Assembly (NCBI GenBank): GCA_026122225.1
Contig: JANEZZ010001677.1
Span: 62,001 to 126,000, forward strand
Source of the DNA: Heloderma charlesbogerti
Taxonomy: Eukaryota > Chordata > Lepidosauria > Squamata > Helodermatidae
DNA length: 64,000 nt
Reading direction: 5' to 3'
How positions within the stretch are numbered: position 1 is the first letter of the stretch; each line of letters starts with the position of its first letter. Shown piece by piece: positions 33,742 to 60,807 of this stretch. The notes under the pieces were generated by a model, which saw only the letters and a program-made list of their open reading frames with translations, did not search any database and was not told the origin of the DNA. The translations under genes and the position numbers were made by a program.

Positions 33742-34337
33742 AGGCACAATCCCCTGTTTAGAGAGACAGAGAAAAAGTACTACAACTTCCAGCATTTCCC
33801 GGGTAGAAAAAAAGTGAATAAGATTGCACCCTTAGGGAGCAATCCTATGGCTGCTAGACAGTGGCTAGATGGCCATGGGATATATTTTCTGGGAACCGAC
33901 CTCGGAGCCCGCGCTCCGAGGTCGGTTCCCGGAAAACCAGCCTCCCCGCACGTCTGCGCTGCCTCCGAGGCAGCGTGGAACAGCCCCGTCCTCCGTGCTC
34001 GCAAGAGGAGCACGGAGTGGCCGGAAAGCAGCGTGGCTGGTGGCGTTCCAGGGCAGGGAGGATGGAAATGCCTGTACACGGCTAGACAGCCGCAATCGGC
34101 TGCCTAGCCAAAAAGGCAGGGCAGGAGAAGCGCGGCGGGAACGATCCCCTCTCTGCTTCTCCTGCCCTGCTTTGGATAGGCGGCCGCCTCCGACTTTGGA
34201 GGTGGCCGCCTATCTGGATAGGATTGCACCCTTAAAGACGTCCAGGTATCTTACAGCGTGCACTTTCACTCTGCTGGCTGGGGAATGCTAAAAGTTGTAG
34301 GACTTTTTTCTGTCTAAACATGCATAGGATTGCACCC
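33742..34337. mobile_element. Harbinger-like MITE interrupted by another MITE
   Basis: Long inverted ends: the left arm runs AGGCACAATCC ... TTTAGAGAGACAGAG ... CTACAACTTCCAGCATTTCCC. The reverse complement of the right arm (34273-34337) runs GGGTGCAATCC ... TTTAGACAGAAAAAAG ... CTACAACTTTTAGCATTCCCC. TTA flanks both sides (33739-33741, 34338-34340), the 3-bp duplication typical of PIF/Harbinger. A second element (33835-34231) is inserted inside it. Confidence 0.7.
33835..34231. mobile_element. hairpin-chain MITE inserted in a related MITE
   Basis: Terminal inverted repeats GGGAGCAATCCTATGG and GGGTGCAATCCTATCC (14/16), flanked by TTA on both sides (33832-33834, 34232-34234). The GC-rich interior is a chain of six consecutive hairpins: 33891-33930 (18-bp perfect arms, 4-nt loop), 33957-33975 (8 bp), 33991-34017 (10 bp), 34080-34109 (13 bp, one mismatch), 34116-34170 (16 bp) and 34175-34214 (17 bp, one mismatch). 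No reading frame suggests a protein. PIF/Harbinger affiliation is inferred from the TTA duplication and GG start. Confidence 0.75.
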
Positions 34338-34354
34338 TTAGAGTTTTAGCCTTA

Positions 34355-34515
34355 GGCTGCAATCCAGTTCATACTTACCTTGGAGTAAATCCCATTGAAT
34401 TCAGTGCGGCTTAATCCTGTGTAGACATGAGGTTACAATCCCTCCTACTGCACTTACCTGGGAGTAAACCTGATTGAACTGAGTGGGACTTACTTCTGAG
34501 TGGACATGGGTAGGA
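34355..34515. mobile_element. related MITE copies
   Basis: Begins TTA|GGCTGCAATCC and contains two repeats of the 'cttacctgggagtaaa ... gagtgggacttacttctgag' unit, each ending near 'gacatg'. Same family as the flanking elements, without a clean right end. Confidence 0.5.
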
Positions 34516-35077
34516 ATTTTCTTTCAAAACAAAACTGCCAGCTTTATTTAGGAATTATCTTTATCGGGGCAGCTGTAAAGATTTCAAGAAATGACGATGC
34601 AATAACCTATGCTTCCCTCACATTCTTTAAATGGGGAAGAGGCACCGACAACTTGCTTTTCACACACCAAAGAGGTGTGTGCATGGGAAAAATGATGCAT
34701 GAAGGTAATCAGAGGGAGGGTAGACAAGTCAGGTACAACTCTGACCATGTGTCTCTTCAATATGTCACTCATTAATTTTAGGAAGCAATGCATTTCGAGT
34801 TTTGTTTAGAAATGGATTTTTTCCCTGCGGAAAAATTTGGCGGGAGAAGCTTTTTCCAGCCTCCCATCACTCTTCTTGTCAGAAGGCCAATATGGAAGAG
34901 GCAGAATTCACAGGTGCATCTGTGCTGTGCTGGGATTCCCGAATCGCTGCAGTTTAAAGTAGGCGTCTATTTTGTGATTTTGGAATGGAGAGAATTAGGG
35001 GGAGAGGAAAGGGTGCGTTACTTGGGTGCGGGGCGGCAGAACTTGCAGCAGTGTATAGAAAACACTCTATTGCTTTA

Positions 35078-35284
35078 CAGTATAATCCTGTGCATGGTTA
35101 CCTACTCCTTAATCATCAGATTTTAGGACTGTAGTGTTCAGACTACAATCTTAGGCAAACTTACTTGGGACTAACCTCCGTTGGAAACAGTAGGACTTAC
35201 TTCTTCATAAGGAAACTACGGGAATGCAGGGAGCTGTAGGTCTTTTTTTCAGCCTAAAGATGCATTTTAACATTGCACCTTAAG
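35078..35284. mobile_element. related MITE copy
   Basis: Left end 'tataatcctgtgcatggtta'. Right side 'gggaatgcagggagctgtag' followed by TTTTTTTCAGCC and 'aacattgcacctta', matching the right arm of the element at 33742-34337. A shorter scrap lies at 35617-35702. Confidence 0.5.
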
Positions 35285-35924
35285 ATGTTGGAGACAAGAT
35301 AAGCAGTGAAGCTAGCTGCAATTGTTGTTTTATTTTATGACATTATTTTGGCCCCATTTTGTGAACCGTCACAGGAAATGCAAAGAAAATATGGCGATGG
35401 CCTTCCTTTCTAACAATGGAAGGGAATTTTTGTGTACTTAAGTGTGTAAATTTCCACTTCTGCTTGGCTTCCTGCCCCGGGGACACATCTGTTCCCACCC
35501 TTTGCTGCGGAATCCTCTAAGTTCATTCCAAATTCCGTACGGCTGTCTCCAGATATGAAAAATTATCGTAAATGTAATCGGTTGGTTCATTCATCGGTTA
35601 AAAGACAGATGATTTATGACTAAGGCTGTGATTCTAAACACACTTACTAAGGAGAAAGTCCTGCTCACTTTAGCAGGACGTACCTTCTGAGAACATGTAT
35701 TTAGAAGTGCGCTATACGGGCAAACTCTCGTGCGCGCTTCCTTGGAGGTTAAGCATCTCTTGCACAATGCTTGCCACACTGTAATTCCCAAGATCCTTTG
35801 CTGGTGGGGGGGGCACAGCCACAACAGTCAAACCAATATAAAACCTGTTGAAGATTTTGCTGTGTAAAGGTGCCCTCTGCAAGTGTGCCAAACTAACAAT
35901 TGAGATGCATTCTAGTGTAGCCAT

Positions 35925-36245
35925 GCACAACCTCAGGCCCCCAGGGGCCACATGTGGCCTGCTGGAAGTTCCACTCTGGCCCTCCAGGGGTCCCCAAATA
36001 GCCACACCCCTTTCCCTTGGCTCCACCCCCTTTCCCTTGGTGACTAACCGTTGGCGGGTTTTCCCCATGCTAAAAGGTTGAAATGCCTCTCCGAGGGTTA
36101 GGTTGCTGGCGGGAAGAGCTGTAGGCTAAAATGTGCCGTAGTTTGGGGTTTTGGCCCCACCCACGTTTTTCCTGGGGCCCTGCCCACCACTGGAATGCCG
36201 CCCTCAAAAGCTGCTCAAAATGGGATTCAACTCTAGGGTCGCTAG
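35925..36245. mobile_element. hAT-type MITE, family A, diverged
   Basis: Shares with 31907-32252 and 51638-51957 the order 'gccacatgtggcc' near the left, 'aaaggttgaaatgcctc', 'gggaagagctgtaggctaaa', 'ggccccaccca' and a right end near 'gggattcaactctaggg'. Ends are eroded. Confidence 0.55.
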
Positions 36246-37073
36246 CTAATTTGAAATGGGGTGGGGGGGCACAGTTTCTTCGACCCCTCAGGACCCCCTG
36301 AAGGCGAAGGAAAGAGAGGTTTGGTGCGATCAAGCACAGCGGCCCCGCTTCTTCGCCAGGTGACGTGGGATCTGGCCTCCGCTTGTGTTTGGCTTGGCCT
36401 CTCTAGAGGAATCCAGGGGATCTGATAAGGCAAGAAGGTTTCGCAGCTGGCCTCTGTCAGTGGTCATCTGCTCCCTCCGCCCCAGTCATCCGCTTCCCTT
36501 TGGCTTCCAGTGGTGGGGATGACAACGCTTTTCCCACTGTGCCTGCTGGAAAAATAATGTGGCTGGGTTAGAGAGGTCCAGCAGCTCCATTGGGGTCAGG
36601 CCTGAACAATGGCATGTGGGGTTCAGCCCTCCCTTTGCAGCTCCCTCGATCGGTGAGATCACTTCCTGGCATGGATTCAGTCCCAGAGATTTCCTGCAGT
36701 TCCCACCAGCCTCTTCAGAAGCGTTTAAGCCGTAAACCCCTTGCAGGATCTGTGTGCTTTTAAAACAACGCTGAACTCTGCGCATTCAGAATTCAGAGAT
36801 CCATTTTTCTTCTTCACCAGGATACAGCAAATTCTGGAACCTGTGCGGGGTTTGTTCTGGGAGGTGGGCGGTTAAAATACCAAAGGAGCACTTTAATGTA
36901 TTTCCCTTTCTGCAGTTTATTCCGTGCCTATTCGCCTTCTACAGAATTCATTCTGCTTTTGCTAGCCTGCTCTCAGGCTTCCCTTTGGGGCAGCTGGTTG
37001 ACCATGGTGCAAACTGAAACCTGGCCCAGAGCGGGTTTTGGTCTGATCCAGCCTGGCTCTTCTAATGGTTTTT
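36246..37073. other. no gene recognised
   Basis: I see no exon or repeat that I can name here. Confidence 0.4.
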
Positions 37074-37406
37074 TGATAAAAGGAAGTCCTTCCTCACTCA
37101 GCACGTAGTTAAACTATGGAACTCGCTTCCACAAGACGTAGTGATGGCCACCGATTTGGATGGCTTTAAAAGAGGATTGGACAAATTCAGGGAGGAGAAG
37201 GCTTTCGATGGCTCTACGCTACCTCCAGTATCGGAGGCAGTGAGCCTATGTACACCAGTTGCTGGGGAACATGGGCGGGAGGGTGCTGTTGCACTCGTGT
37301 CCTGCTTGTGGGCTTCCTGTGGGCAGCTGGTTGGCCACTGTGTGAACAGAATGCAGGACTAGATGGACCCTTGGTCTGATCCAGCAGGGCTCTTAGGTTC
37401 TTATGG
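37074..37406 (+). mobile_element. CR1 3' end
   Basis: Encodes the RT tail LWNSLPQDV-like segment then VMATDLDGFKRGLDKFREEK, followed by the CR1 3' non-coding tail ('tcctgcttgtgggcttcctg', 'ctagatggacccttggtctg') ending in GGTTCTTATG. Confidence 0.85.
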
Positions 37407-39054
37407 CCACATTTGGCTGTAAATCAGGGAAGCAGGAAGGTTAGGATGTTCAACAAAGGAAATGAAAAGAAAGTAATGGTTGCATGAGTACGATGGGATC
37501 CCAGGATGTGCCGGGGGGGGGCGTGTTACACATTTGTTCTGCCCTCCTCCCATGATAGCCCCTGAAGTAGGGAGAGGCCAAAATCCCTAATAGGCCCTGT
37601 GACTTGGGTTGCTTTCCCCCGTCTAGGTAGACTGCGCCACCTCCGTTTGCCTTACAGATATATGTCCCCCCAAAAGCAACAAGTTCCCTGCCCCGGCAGG
37701 AATGAGAAAGGGGGGATAACAGTTCTTGTTCTCTGGCCCCCAAATTCTCTTCCGTTGCCATTCTCTGTCTCGGGGTTTTGAATAGGCCCCATTCTTAGCA
37801 CTGCATCGGCAGGCCAGCTCAAGAGGGGAAGAACCGGCGCTCTTGTCTGGAGCACAGCCCCTTCTTTGGGCAGGAGAAGCTACTTTTAGAACGCGCGACT
37901 GACTGGTTTCGCCTCCTGCCTAGCCGTGCCCGAAACGGGCTCCAAGTGTCAGGAAACGGTCCCCGAAGCCGCCCAGAGAGAGCTGCCTCCGTGTCCCAAA
38001 CACGTCCGCTCTCCTGATTCATGCGCGGGGCATGTTTAAAAGAGGAGTCATAATAAAATACAAAACCCCCCGTCTGCTCTCTCCACACCAAAACAGCCCT
38101 CCACCCTTTGGCCACAGTTATGGAGCAGGACTCTGGTTTGTTCTCAGGCGCATGTTTTCTTTTAAACTGAGCATCTGTAGGCATCGGGGCAGGCCACCGC
38201 TTCGCAAAACAAAAGCGGCAGAACTGGGGAGCTGTGGAGAGCTCCACACTGCCCCAGAGACGGACACAGGGCAGGCATGGAGAGGGGCCCTGTGGCAGGA
38301 GCCAAAAGGCGGCCACCTGGGATCTGAGCCCATTCGGAGCCACTGCCCAAGAGCAAAATGAGAACGCGAGGCAATCCTGAGCAGGCATGTTGGAACTGGA
38401 GGGGTTTGCAGTTTCTCTAAAGGCGAGTGCCAGGGCTGAAGCATCCCTAGAAGTCGCGCTCCGAAGAAATCCCCAGATGGCTCCTTGTTGTGGCTTCTCT
38501 GGGGTGGAGGCAGTTTGCGCATGCTTGAAAGCGCTGTCGTTCTCGCTGGGAAGGGAAAGCTGCAGCGGCCAAACCCTGCCCTGTCTCCAGTCCGGACAGA
38601 GCTGCGGAGAGCGAGCGGAGCCTTTGGGGATCAGACCGGCCACTGGCAAAGATGTGGAGAGGCCCTGCTGCTTGCTGGGGGTGTGGGTGGGACGGTCTGC
38701 TGGACTTTTAAAAAACCGATTCAATGTTTTGAATTGTTTTTCATCCATTTTTGATCGATTGTAAGCCAGTCTTTCCTCCAGGCGTTGAGGGGAGGCTGGG
38801 TTAAAAATCTAACCCATGAATTGACCCAGCCTCTGAGCCTGAATTAACGCCATTGTTCAGGCACAGGCTGGCTTCTGTGGTCCCTTCCCATCAGTCGGCC
38901 ACCCAGGCACCAACTGGGGTGAGGGAGAAACCCATCCGGTCTGTGTTTCAAAGCAAACCGACCCCTGAACCCGCACAGAGGCGATCTTAAACCTGTGTGG
39001 TTTTGTGGTTCGTTTCTTCCGCCAGGTTCACTCTGTCCTGGTTGGCGGTTTCAG
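37407..39054. other. region upstream of KANK3 first coding exon
   Basis: No gene supported. A minus-strand open frame of 309 codons (37819-38748) is unusually long for non-coding DNA but shows no domain I recognise, and its composition follows local GC content. The stretch may hold part of the KANK3 promoter or first intron. Confidence 0.35.
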
Positions 39055-39073
39055 GAGGACCCAGTAGCAGAAC

Positions 39074-54152
<15,079 letters not shown>

Positions 54153-54538
54153 AGCGTGGACCCTACCTGGGGGCCTAATCCACTGGCCAGAGCTGCCGTT
54201 CTCATCAGACTGTTTTACACCTCTGCCTGGGGCTGTCCAGGAGCTCTGGACCACTAGGCCAACCCTTCCATGTGGAGGTTGCCCGAGAAAAGAGAACCGG
54301 CATGAGAGGACCGAAGGACAGGGTAAACTTATTCCAAGGCTGCATATTTCCTGCCCAGCCATCCAAACTATGCAACTCTCAAACAATACTGCAGCTTCCA
54401 CTGGGGCCCTAGTCCTCAGCAAGGAGGTCAACCTCTGTCAACATCACTGCGTCCGTCCTGCTGGTGGGTCTCCCTCGGTTGTTCCTGCTTAGGAACCAAC
54501 CAAACAGCAGGGAGAGTGCAAGAGCAAGATTCCCTGCA

Positions 54539-54544
54539 AATAAA
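54539..54544 (+). promoter_or_regulatory. KANK3 polyadenylation signal
   Basis: First AATAAA after the KANK3 stop, 387 bases downstream. It gives a 3'UTR of about 400 bases, which is reasonable but unconfirmed. Confidence 0.5.
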
Positions 54545-55101
54545 ATTCAAATTCCTCACACATATAGAGGCCAGCGAGGCAGCAAGGTGAGACTAGAATT
54601 CTCCTCTCCGGCTTTCTAGTTGCAAGGAATTTTGCAGTCAGGGAAGCGTTCAGGCAAGCGAGCCCCCAACTGCAAACAGCAGGGGTAAAACCCCAAATTC
54701 TGGTTGCGCACCTCAATGAGGACTAGGCACATTCCCTGCTCCCCTCAGCGCCAAAGGGTCAAGGCGGTGCCTCCCCACCCCACCCCGCAAGCGAGGGCTC
54801 TTACTTACTACCCCCCCTTTTTTAATCCATCCTACTCCCTCTTTTACTGCTGCACTGAGATGCTGTTACCCCTGTGAAGGACTTGGCCTGTTCACTCCTA
54901 ATCTGTGATTGGAAAGAACTGCGTGAAGAAATCCTGCACAGAGGTTTTGTGCACAATGCTTGGTTTATATCTCTGTTCAAATGCTCTCTCTCCAAAACAA
55001 AGAGCCATAACACCCATCTTGTGAAATTTTACCGTAAGAGGGAAACGCTGTAGGATTTGGCCGGAACCAGGCAGGAATGTCTAAGGTTTACCATTTTACA
55101 G
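54545..55101. other. KANK3 3' flank, nothing recognised
   Basis: No gene or named repeat seen. Confidence 0.4.
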
Positions 55102-55618
55102 CAGGGGTCCCCAACTTTTTTACCTTCCCGTGGGCACATTTGGGAATTTGAGAAACTACTCTGGGCGCCCCCACAAAGTGGCTCCCACAGAGGATGTGGC
55201 TAGTCACATAATGGCTGCCATGGGGGACCTGGCTAGTCAAAAGTGGGCTCAAGTAGTATGTGTTGGGGAGGGGGGGATAACAAAGCTAGAGGCTGGGAGG
55301 AAACAAAGGTAAAGGGGTAGAGAAAGAGCAAAGCTAGAGGCTGGGAGGGGGAGAAATGAAGCTAAGGAGGGAGAAATAGGCTAGAGGCTGCGAGGGAAAT
55401 AGCAAGGCAAAGGAATAAAGAGCAAGGTTAAAGGCTAGGAGGAGGAGAAACGATGGTCCAAAAATAAGGGGGAATAGCGAGGCAAAGGGGAGAGAAAGAG
55501 CAAGGCGAGTGGCTAGAAAGGGAGAGACTACCCTAATGTTTTCCAAGGCTTTCCTTTAAACTATTTTTTGAAGGAGGCAGGGAGGGGAAAGTTTTGTGAG
55601 CATCGTTGGAGATCCCTG
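55102..55618. mobile_element. hAT-like non-autonomous element
   Basis: Left end CAGGGGTCCCCAACTTTTT. The reverse complement of the right end reads CAGGGATCTCCAACGATG, so the termini are hAT-type inverted repeats. The interior has repeated 'aaagctagaggctgggagg' units at 55280-55460. No transposase frame. Confidence 0.65.
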
Positions 55619-56047
55619 CAGGCACCACGGCCTGGGGACTTGTTTTGGAGGGCCTGGAGATTGCCGTTATCCATAAAGCAGAGAGGCGGCTATGGCCTGC
55701 TGTCATATAAGCCCCCCACCCCGGACCCAAGTAATGTAATTGGTCTCGGAAAGGGAGAAATGCCCGTGGGCTATAAAAAGGAGTCATTTGTTACTCACCG
55801 GAGCATTTTAAACGGGGATCCATCTGGAGCAGAGGGCAGGCCAAGTCTGGTCTCCGCTGGACCCATTTTCCTGATGACCGTCTGGCAAATGGAGGGTGGT
55901 GAGAAGGTAGCTCTTCCTGACCTAGCATGTATTGAATTTTGCTCTTTACAATGGAAAGCACTGCATTTTTTTTAAGGTCCAGATGTTCTTTAGACCCAGA
56001 AATGCATCTGCTGTTCTGCTGCCTGCCTCTTCTGGTACTGATACAGC

Positions 56048-56085
56048 CATCCATCCATCCATCCATCCATCCATCCATCCATCCA
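56048..56085. repeat. (CATC)n microsatellite
   Basis: Nine to ten perfect CATC units. Confidence 0.97.
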
Positions 56086-56354
56086 ACATTCTTACAAATA
56101 TTCTAGCAGACCCTACAGAGAATGGGCCAGCCTCACTGCAGGTCCCTCCTCGCCAAGCAACTATGTTGACAGTGAAAGTCTCGGGTGTTTTTGAGTGGGG
56201 AGGTGGAACATGTCAACCACAGAACCCTACAAATGGAGAAACTCGGGTGGGGAAGAGAATTGATGTATCAGACGTTGCATAAATGGGCACAAACTGAGAT
56301 CTAATAGCCGTTCAGGAGCGGGCACGCTGCCACAGAACTATGGCCCTTCCCATA

Positions 56355-56560
56355 AAGCTAAAGCAAGATTTCAGTCCTCATAGTTTTGAATAAAGGGATG
56401 ATTTAAACAGGAACATAGGAAGCTGCCTTCTACCTTGGTCCATCTAGCCCAGTACTGGCAGCAGCAAGTCAGCAATTCTGGGAAGGAGTCTTTCCTAGTC
56501 CTATGTGGTGATGTCAAGGGTTGAACCTGGGGACGTCTGCTAAGGCAGCAGCAAAAATGG
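56355..56560 (-). mobile_element. tRNA-Ala-derived SINE
   Basis: Body 'aggaacataggaagctgcct' and 'ggtccatctagcccagtact', followed by a degenerate reversed tRNA head to about 56560. Confidence 0.65.
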
Positions 56561-56829
56561 ACAGACTATCTAGCTGCCTGCTGACTCCCCAGTGGAGGGG
56601 AAGAGAAATGGGTAGAGCTGGGATGGGCAGAATGCAGATCTCCAGATGTCTGGGACTTCAGTTCCCACCATCTGAAGCCATGATCTGTAGTCATGCTACA
56701 GAGCCAGGAACCTGCAGGAGAAGCTTTTAGGGGAAGAGGCGTGCCTGCGGCTGCTGGGCCTGCGGCTGCTGCGCCACCGCCACCGTCACTACTGTGGACT
56801 CCTGCCTGGCTTTATTTTTACGGGGATTT

Positions 56830-59800
56830 TTTAATTGTTGTTGAATTTCTGGGGGATTCTGTTGTGTTTTAGGGACGGGTAGCCTGCCCGATAGGCGGGA
56901 GCGAGGGGGCATGTGTCCGCCTGATGGAGGCAGTGGGGGGAGTGTTGGGGGCCAGAACATCCCGAGGCTGGGCGGCAGGCGCTGGCGGAGCGCGAGGGGC
57001 AGCCATGCCAGGGAAGGGGAACAAGGGAGAGATGTGTAGTATCTGTCCCCTGCTCCGGGCCTGTCGGGAGCCAAAGGATGGCTGGGGGAGGCGTGACCCC
57101 ATCTTCTGGCCTTCGTTTGCTGCTCTGCAATGCCAGGTCTGTTCCCCAGAAAACCTCCCTCATCCATGACATGATCCTGGATGGGGGTGCAGACCTGGCA
57201 TGTATTACGGAGACCTGGCTGGCCGAGGCTGCTGCTCCAACCCTTGCGGCCATGTGTCCAGCCGGATTTTCGTATGCACAGCAGCCGAGGGCTGGGGATC
57301 GGGGAGGGGGAGTGGCTGTTATCTATCGAAAGTCCTTGGTCTTCACCAGACCCCCTCTCCGGGAGACCAAGGTTGCTGAGTGCATGTACTGAAGGTTGGG
57401 CCCGAAGGGCAGTCTGGGGATTCTGCTCGTGTACCGTCCACCCCGCTGCACGACTGACTCCCTGGCCGAGGTGCTTGAGGTGGTCTCTGATGTGCGTGTG
57501 CAGTCCCCTAACTTATTGGTGTTGGGGGACTTCAACGTACATTCGGAGGCCATCCTCACAGGAGCACCTCGGGACTTCATGGAGACCGTGGCCTCCTGGG
57601 AGCTGCACCCTATTCTAACTGGGCCCACCCATGTAGCCGGTCATGCACTAGACCTTGTTTGTTTCTGGAGAAGCGGGGAGTGATCTGGAAGTCGGGGGTA
57701 TATCCACCACCCCCTTGTCATGGTCAGATCGCTATCTGGTGACGCTGGACTTCTCGGTTCCACAACCCCTCCGCAGGGGTGGAGGACCCATTAAAATGGT
57801 CCGCCCCAGGCGTCTTATGGATTCAAATGGATTCCTGAACGTGCTTGGGGATTCTCTGGGGCACGCCAACGGCCACTCGGTCGAGACCCTGCTGAGTGGC
57901 TGGAATGCCGCAATCACTGGGGCATTAGATCGGGTGGCTCCGAAACGCCCTCTCCCCCTGAACAGGGCTCGGATTGCGCCATGATTCAATCCGCGGTTAC
58001 GAGCCCTGAAACAGGAGGTGAGACGGCTGGAGCGCTGGTGGCGGAAGTCTCGCTCCAAAGGCGATCAGACACGGGCTAGAGCTGTATCTTCAGCCTATCA
58101 CGTGGCAGTGAAGGCAGCAAAAAAGGAATATTATGCTGCCTCCATCGCGTCTGCAGAGTGCTGCCCCAGGAGGCTGTTCCAAGTGGTCCGGAGCCTGGTC
58201 GGTCCTGTGGCTCCGGAACCGCTGGAGCATTCTAAGGCCTCCTGTGAGGCCTTGGCAAGGCACTTTGCAGATAAAATTGATCGGATTAGGAGTGTTACTC
58301 CGCACGCTGTGGATACAGTTAGTGAGCAAGAGGCAGCCTGTGGCAAATCGGTTTTGTGGGATTGGTTCCAGCTTCTTCCTTCTGATGAAGTGGACAAGGT
58401 GCTTTCATCTGTAAGGCCGACCACCTGCTTACTGGATCCTTGCCCATCTTGGCTTATTATGGGCTGCAGAGAGAGACTGAGTGAGGGGATCAGGGCGGTG
58501 GTGAACGCCTCCCTTGAGGAGGGAGTGATGCCATCAGCCCTCAAGGAGGCAGTGATAAGACTGCTCTTAAAGAAGCCCTCCTTGGATCCCCAAGTTCTGA
58601 ACAACTTTCGCCCAGTCTCAAATCTGCCATTTTTGGGCAAGGTGATTGAGCGGGTGGTGGCGGTGCAGTTGAAGGCACACTTGGAAGAAACTGATTATCT
58701 AGACCCATTTCAGTCGGGCTTCAGGCCTGGGCATGGGACAGAAACGGCCTTGGTCGCCTTGGAGGATGATATGAGGAGGGCTCTGGATAGGGGCGAATGC
58801 TCCTTCCTTGTTCTCCTCGACCTCTCAGCCGCTTTTGATACCGTTGACCACAGTATCCTCCTGGACCGCCTGGAGGGGTTGGGCATTGGAGACACTGTAT
58901 TGCGGTGGTTCCGGTCCTTCCTCTCCGGCAGGTACCAGAGGGTAGCACTGGGGGAGGAGGTTTCGGACCCGTGGCCACTTACTTGTGGGGTGCCACAGGG
59001 TTCCATCCTCTCCCCGATGCTATTTTAACATCTGTGCGAAGCCGCTGGGGGCTATCATCAGGTTTGGGGTGCGGTGTCATCAGTACACGGATGACACGCA
59101 GCTCTACCTCTCGTTCAAATCTTCACCAAGGTTGGCCATAGAATCCCTGTCCAAACGTCTGGAGACGGTGAGTGGCTGGATGGGGAGGAATAAGCTGAAC
59201 CCTGACAAGACTGAGGTACTTTTGGTGGGAGACAAGAGGAGGCTGGGGGATGTTGACCTGGTGTTGAATGGGGTACGGCTACCCTTGAAAGACCAGGTCC
59301 GCAGCCTGGGGGTCATTTTGGACTCCCAGCTGTCCATGGAAGTTCAGGTGTCAGCTGTGAGCCAGACAGCGCTGTATCAACTCCATCTGATACGGCGGCT
59401 GCGCCCCTTCCTTCCCGACCATCTGCTCCCATCGGTAGTACATGCCCTGGTCTCCTCTCGTTTAGACTACTGTAATGCGCTCTACGTGGGGTAACCCTTG
59501 AAGACGGTTCGGAAGCTGCAGCTGGTACAGAACGCAGCGGCTCGCCTGATTAAAGGCAGCCGCCAGCAAGATCACATCACTCCAGTGCTGAAGGAGTTGC
59601 ACAGGTTACCAGTTGTTTTCCGGGCCAAATTCAAGGTTTTGACCTTTAAAACCGTATATGGTTCCGGCCCAGCCTATCTTAAGGAGTGCCTCCAGCAACA
59701 CCGGACAGGCCACTCAACAAGATCAGCCTCAGATGGCCTTCTCTCTGTCCCATCAGCCGGGACAGCTGGACTGGTGGAGATGAGGGAGAGGGCCTTTTCT

Positions 59801-60055
59801 GTGGTGGCCCCCACTCTGTGGAACTCCCTCCCTAAGGAACTCCATCATGCCCCCCCCTTTAATGAGCTTCCACCGTGCATTAAAAACGTGATTGTTCAGG
59901 CAAGCATTTGGGGTGGGTTAGGGTATTTTAGAAAATGTTTTTATTGTAGAATTTTATTGTTTTAAACTGTTTTATTATATGTTGTACATCGCCCAGAGTG
60001 GCTGGGTGACCAGCCAGATGGGCGATTAATAAATTTAATTAATAAAGATATAAAA
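56830..60055 (+). mobile_element. near-full-length L2 LINE, inactivated
   Basis: Encodes in order an apurinic-type endonuclease (LLLCNARSVPQKTSLIHDMI near 57110; TETWLAE; LLVLGDFNVHSE near 57510) and an L2-clade reverse transcriptase (FQSGFRPGHGTETALVALED near 58710; LLDLSAAFDTVDHSILLDRL near 58820; CGVPQGSILSPMLF near 59000; YTDDTQLYLSF near 59085), then the FSVVAPTLWNSLP tail and the 3' end. The frame is broken by stops at 57390-57392, 57982-57984 and 59492-59494, a frame change near 57650-57690 and one extra T near 59026. Few breaks over more than 3 kb suggest a moderately young copy. The 5' boundary is uncertain (56730-56860). It sits between KANK3 and RPS28. Confidence 0.9.
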
Positions 60056-60226
60056 ATAAACGCTGGCGAAGGCTTCTGCGAGTTCAAGTCCAAAATATCT
60101 GGAAATACACCTTCTGCCCATCCCTGAAACAGAGGCCTAGGTCTTACAAGTTTTGGGATTTTTTTAGCTTGCAAAAAGTTGTGTAAGGATGGACACGAGA
60201 GAAATGTACAAAATTATGCCTGGTGT

Positions 60227-60440
60227 TTGGAGAACTGTTTCTTCCTTGCAAGGAACTCAAGGCAGGTTACATGATTCTCCTTTTATCTTCACAACCCTGT
60301 GAGGTAGGTCAGGCCGAGAGTGAGTGACTGCCCCAAAGGTACCCATTGAGCTTCATGGCCGAATGGGGACATGAATCCAGGTCTCCCAAATCCCAGTGCA
60401 GCATTTTAACCATCACACCGCGCAAGCTCTTACTAGAACA
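60227..60440 (-). mobile_element. tRNA-derived SINE (MIR/CORE-like)
   Basis: Reverse copy of the family at 21236-21461: 'cacaaccctgtgaggtaggt', 'cattgagcttcatggccgaa', 'catgaatccaggtctcccaa' and 'accatcacaccgcgc'. Confidence 0.75.
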
Positions 60441-60486
60441 AAACGGTAATCTCACGAAGCAGATTGGTGAGACTCGGGACAGAGGA

Positions 60487-60807
60487 AAGGAAGGAACTTC
60501 TTCACACAGTGCATGGTTAAAGTACGGAACGCGCTACCACAAGATGTAGCAATGGCCACCAATTTGGATGTTTTAAAAGGGGGCTGGACAAATTCCTGGG
60601 GAAGGCTATCAACAGCCACTAGTCCTGATGGCTACGTGCTACCTCCAGCATCAGAGGCAGTATACTGGGGGGAATGCGAGGAGGGTGCTGTTGGGCTCCT
60701 GTCCTGCTTGTGGGCTTCCCATTGGGGCATCTGGTTGGACACTGTGGGAAACAGGATGTTCAGCTGGAGAGGCCTTTGGCCAGCAGAGCATCCTTAGGTT
60801 CTTATGG
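60487..60807 (+). mobile_element. CR1 3' end
   Basis: RT tail ('gatgtagcaatggccaccaa') followed by the CR1 non-coding end with 'tcctgcttgtgggcttccca' and final GGTTCTTATGG. 5'-truncated. Confidence 0.8.

Noticed and set aside
58018..59028. 336-codon open frame as a host gene
   Set aside because: It is the L2 LINE reverse transcriptase, continuous with endonuclease remnants upstream and the L2 3' end downstream.
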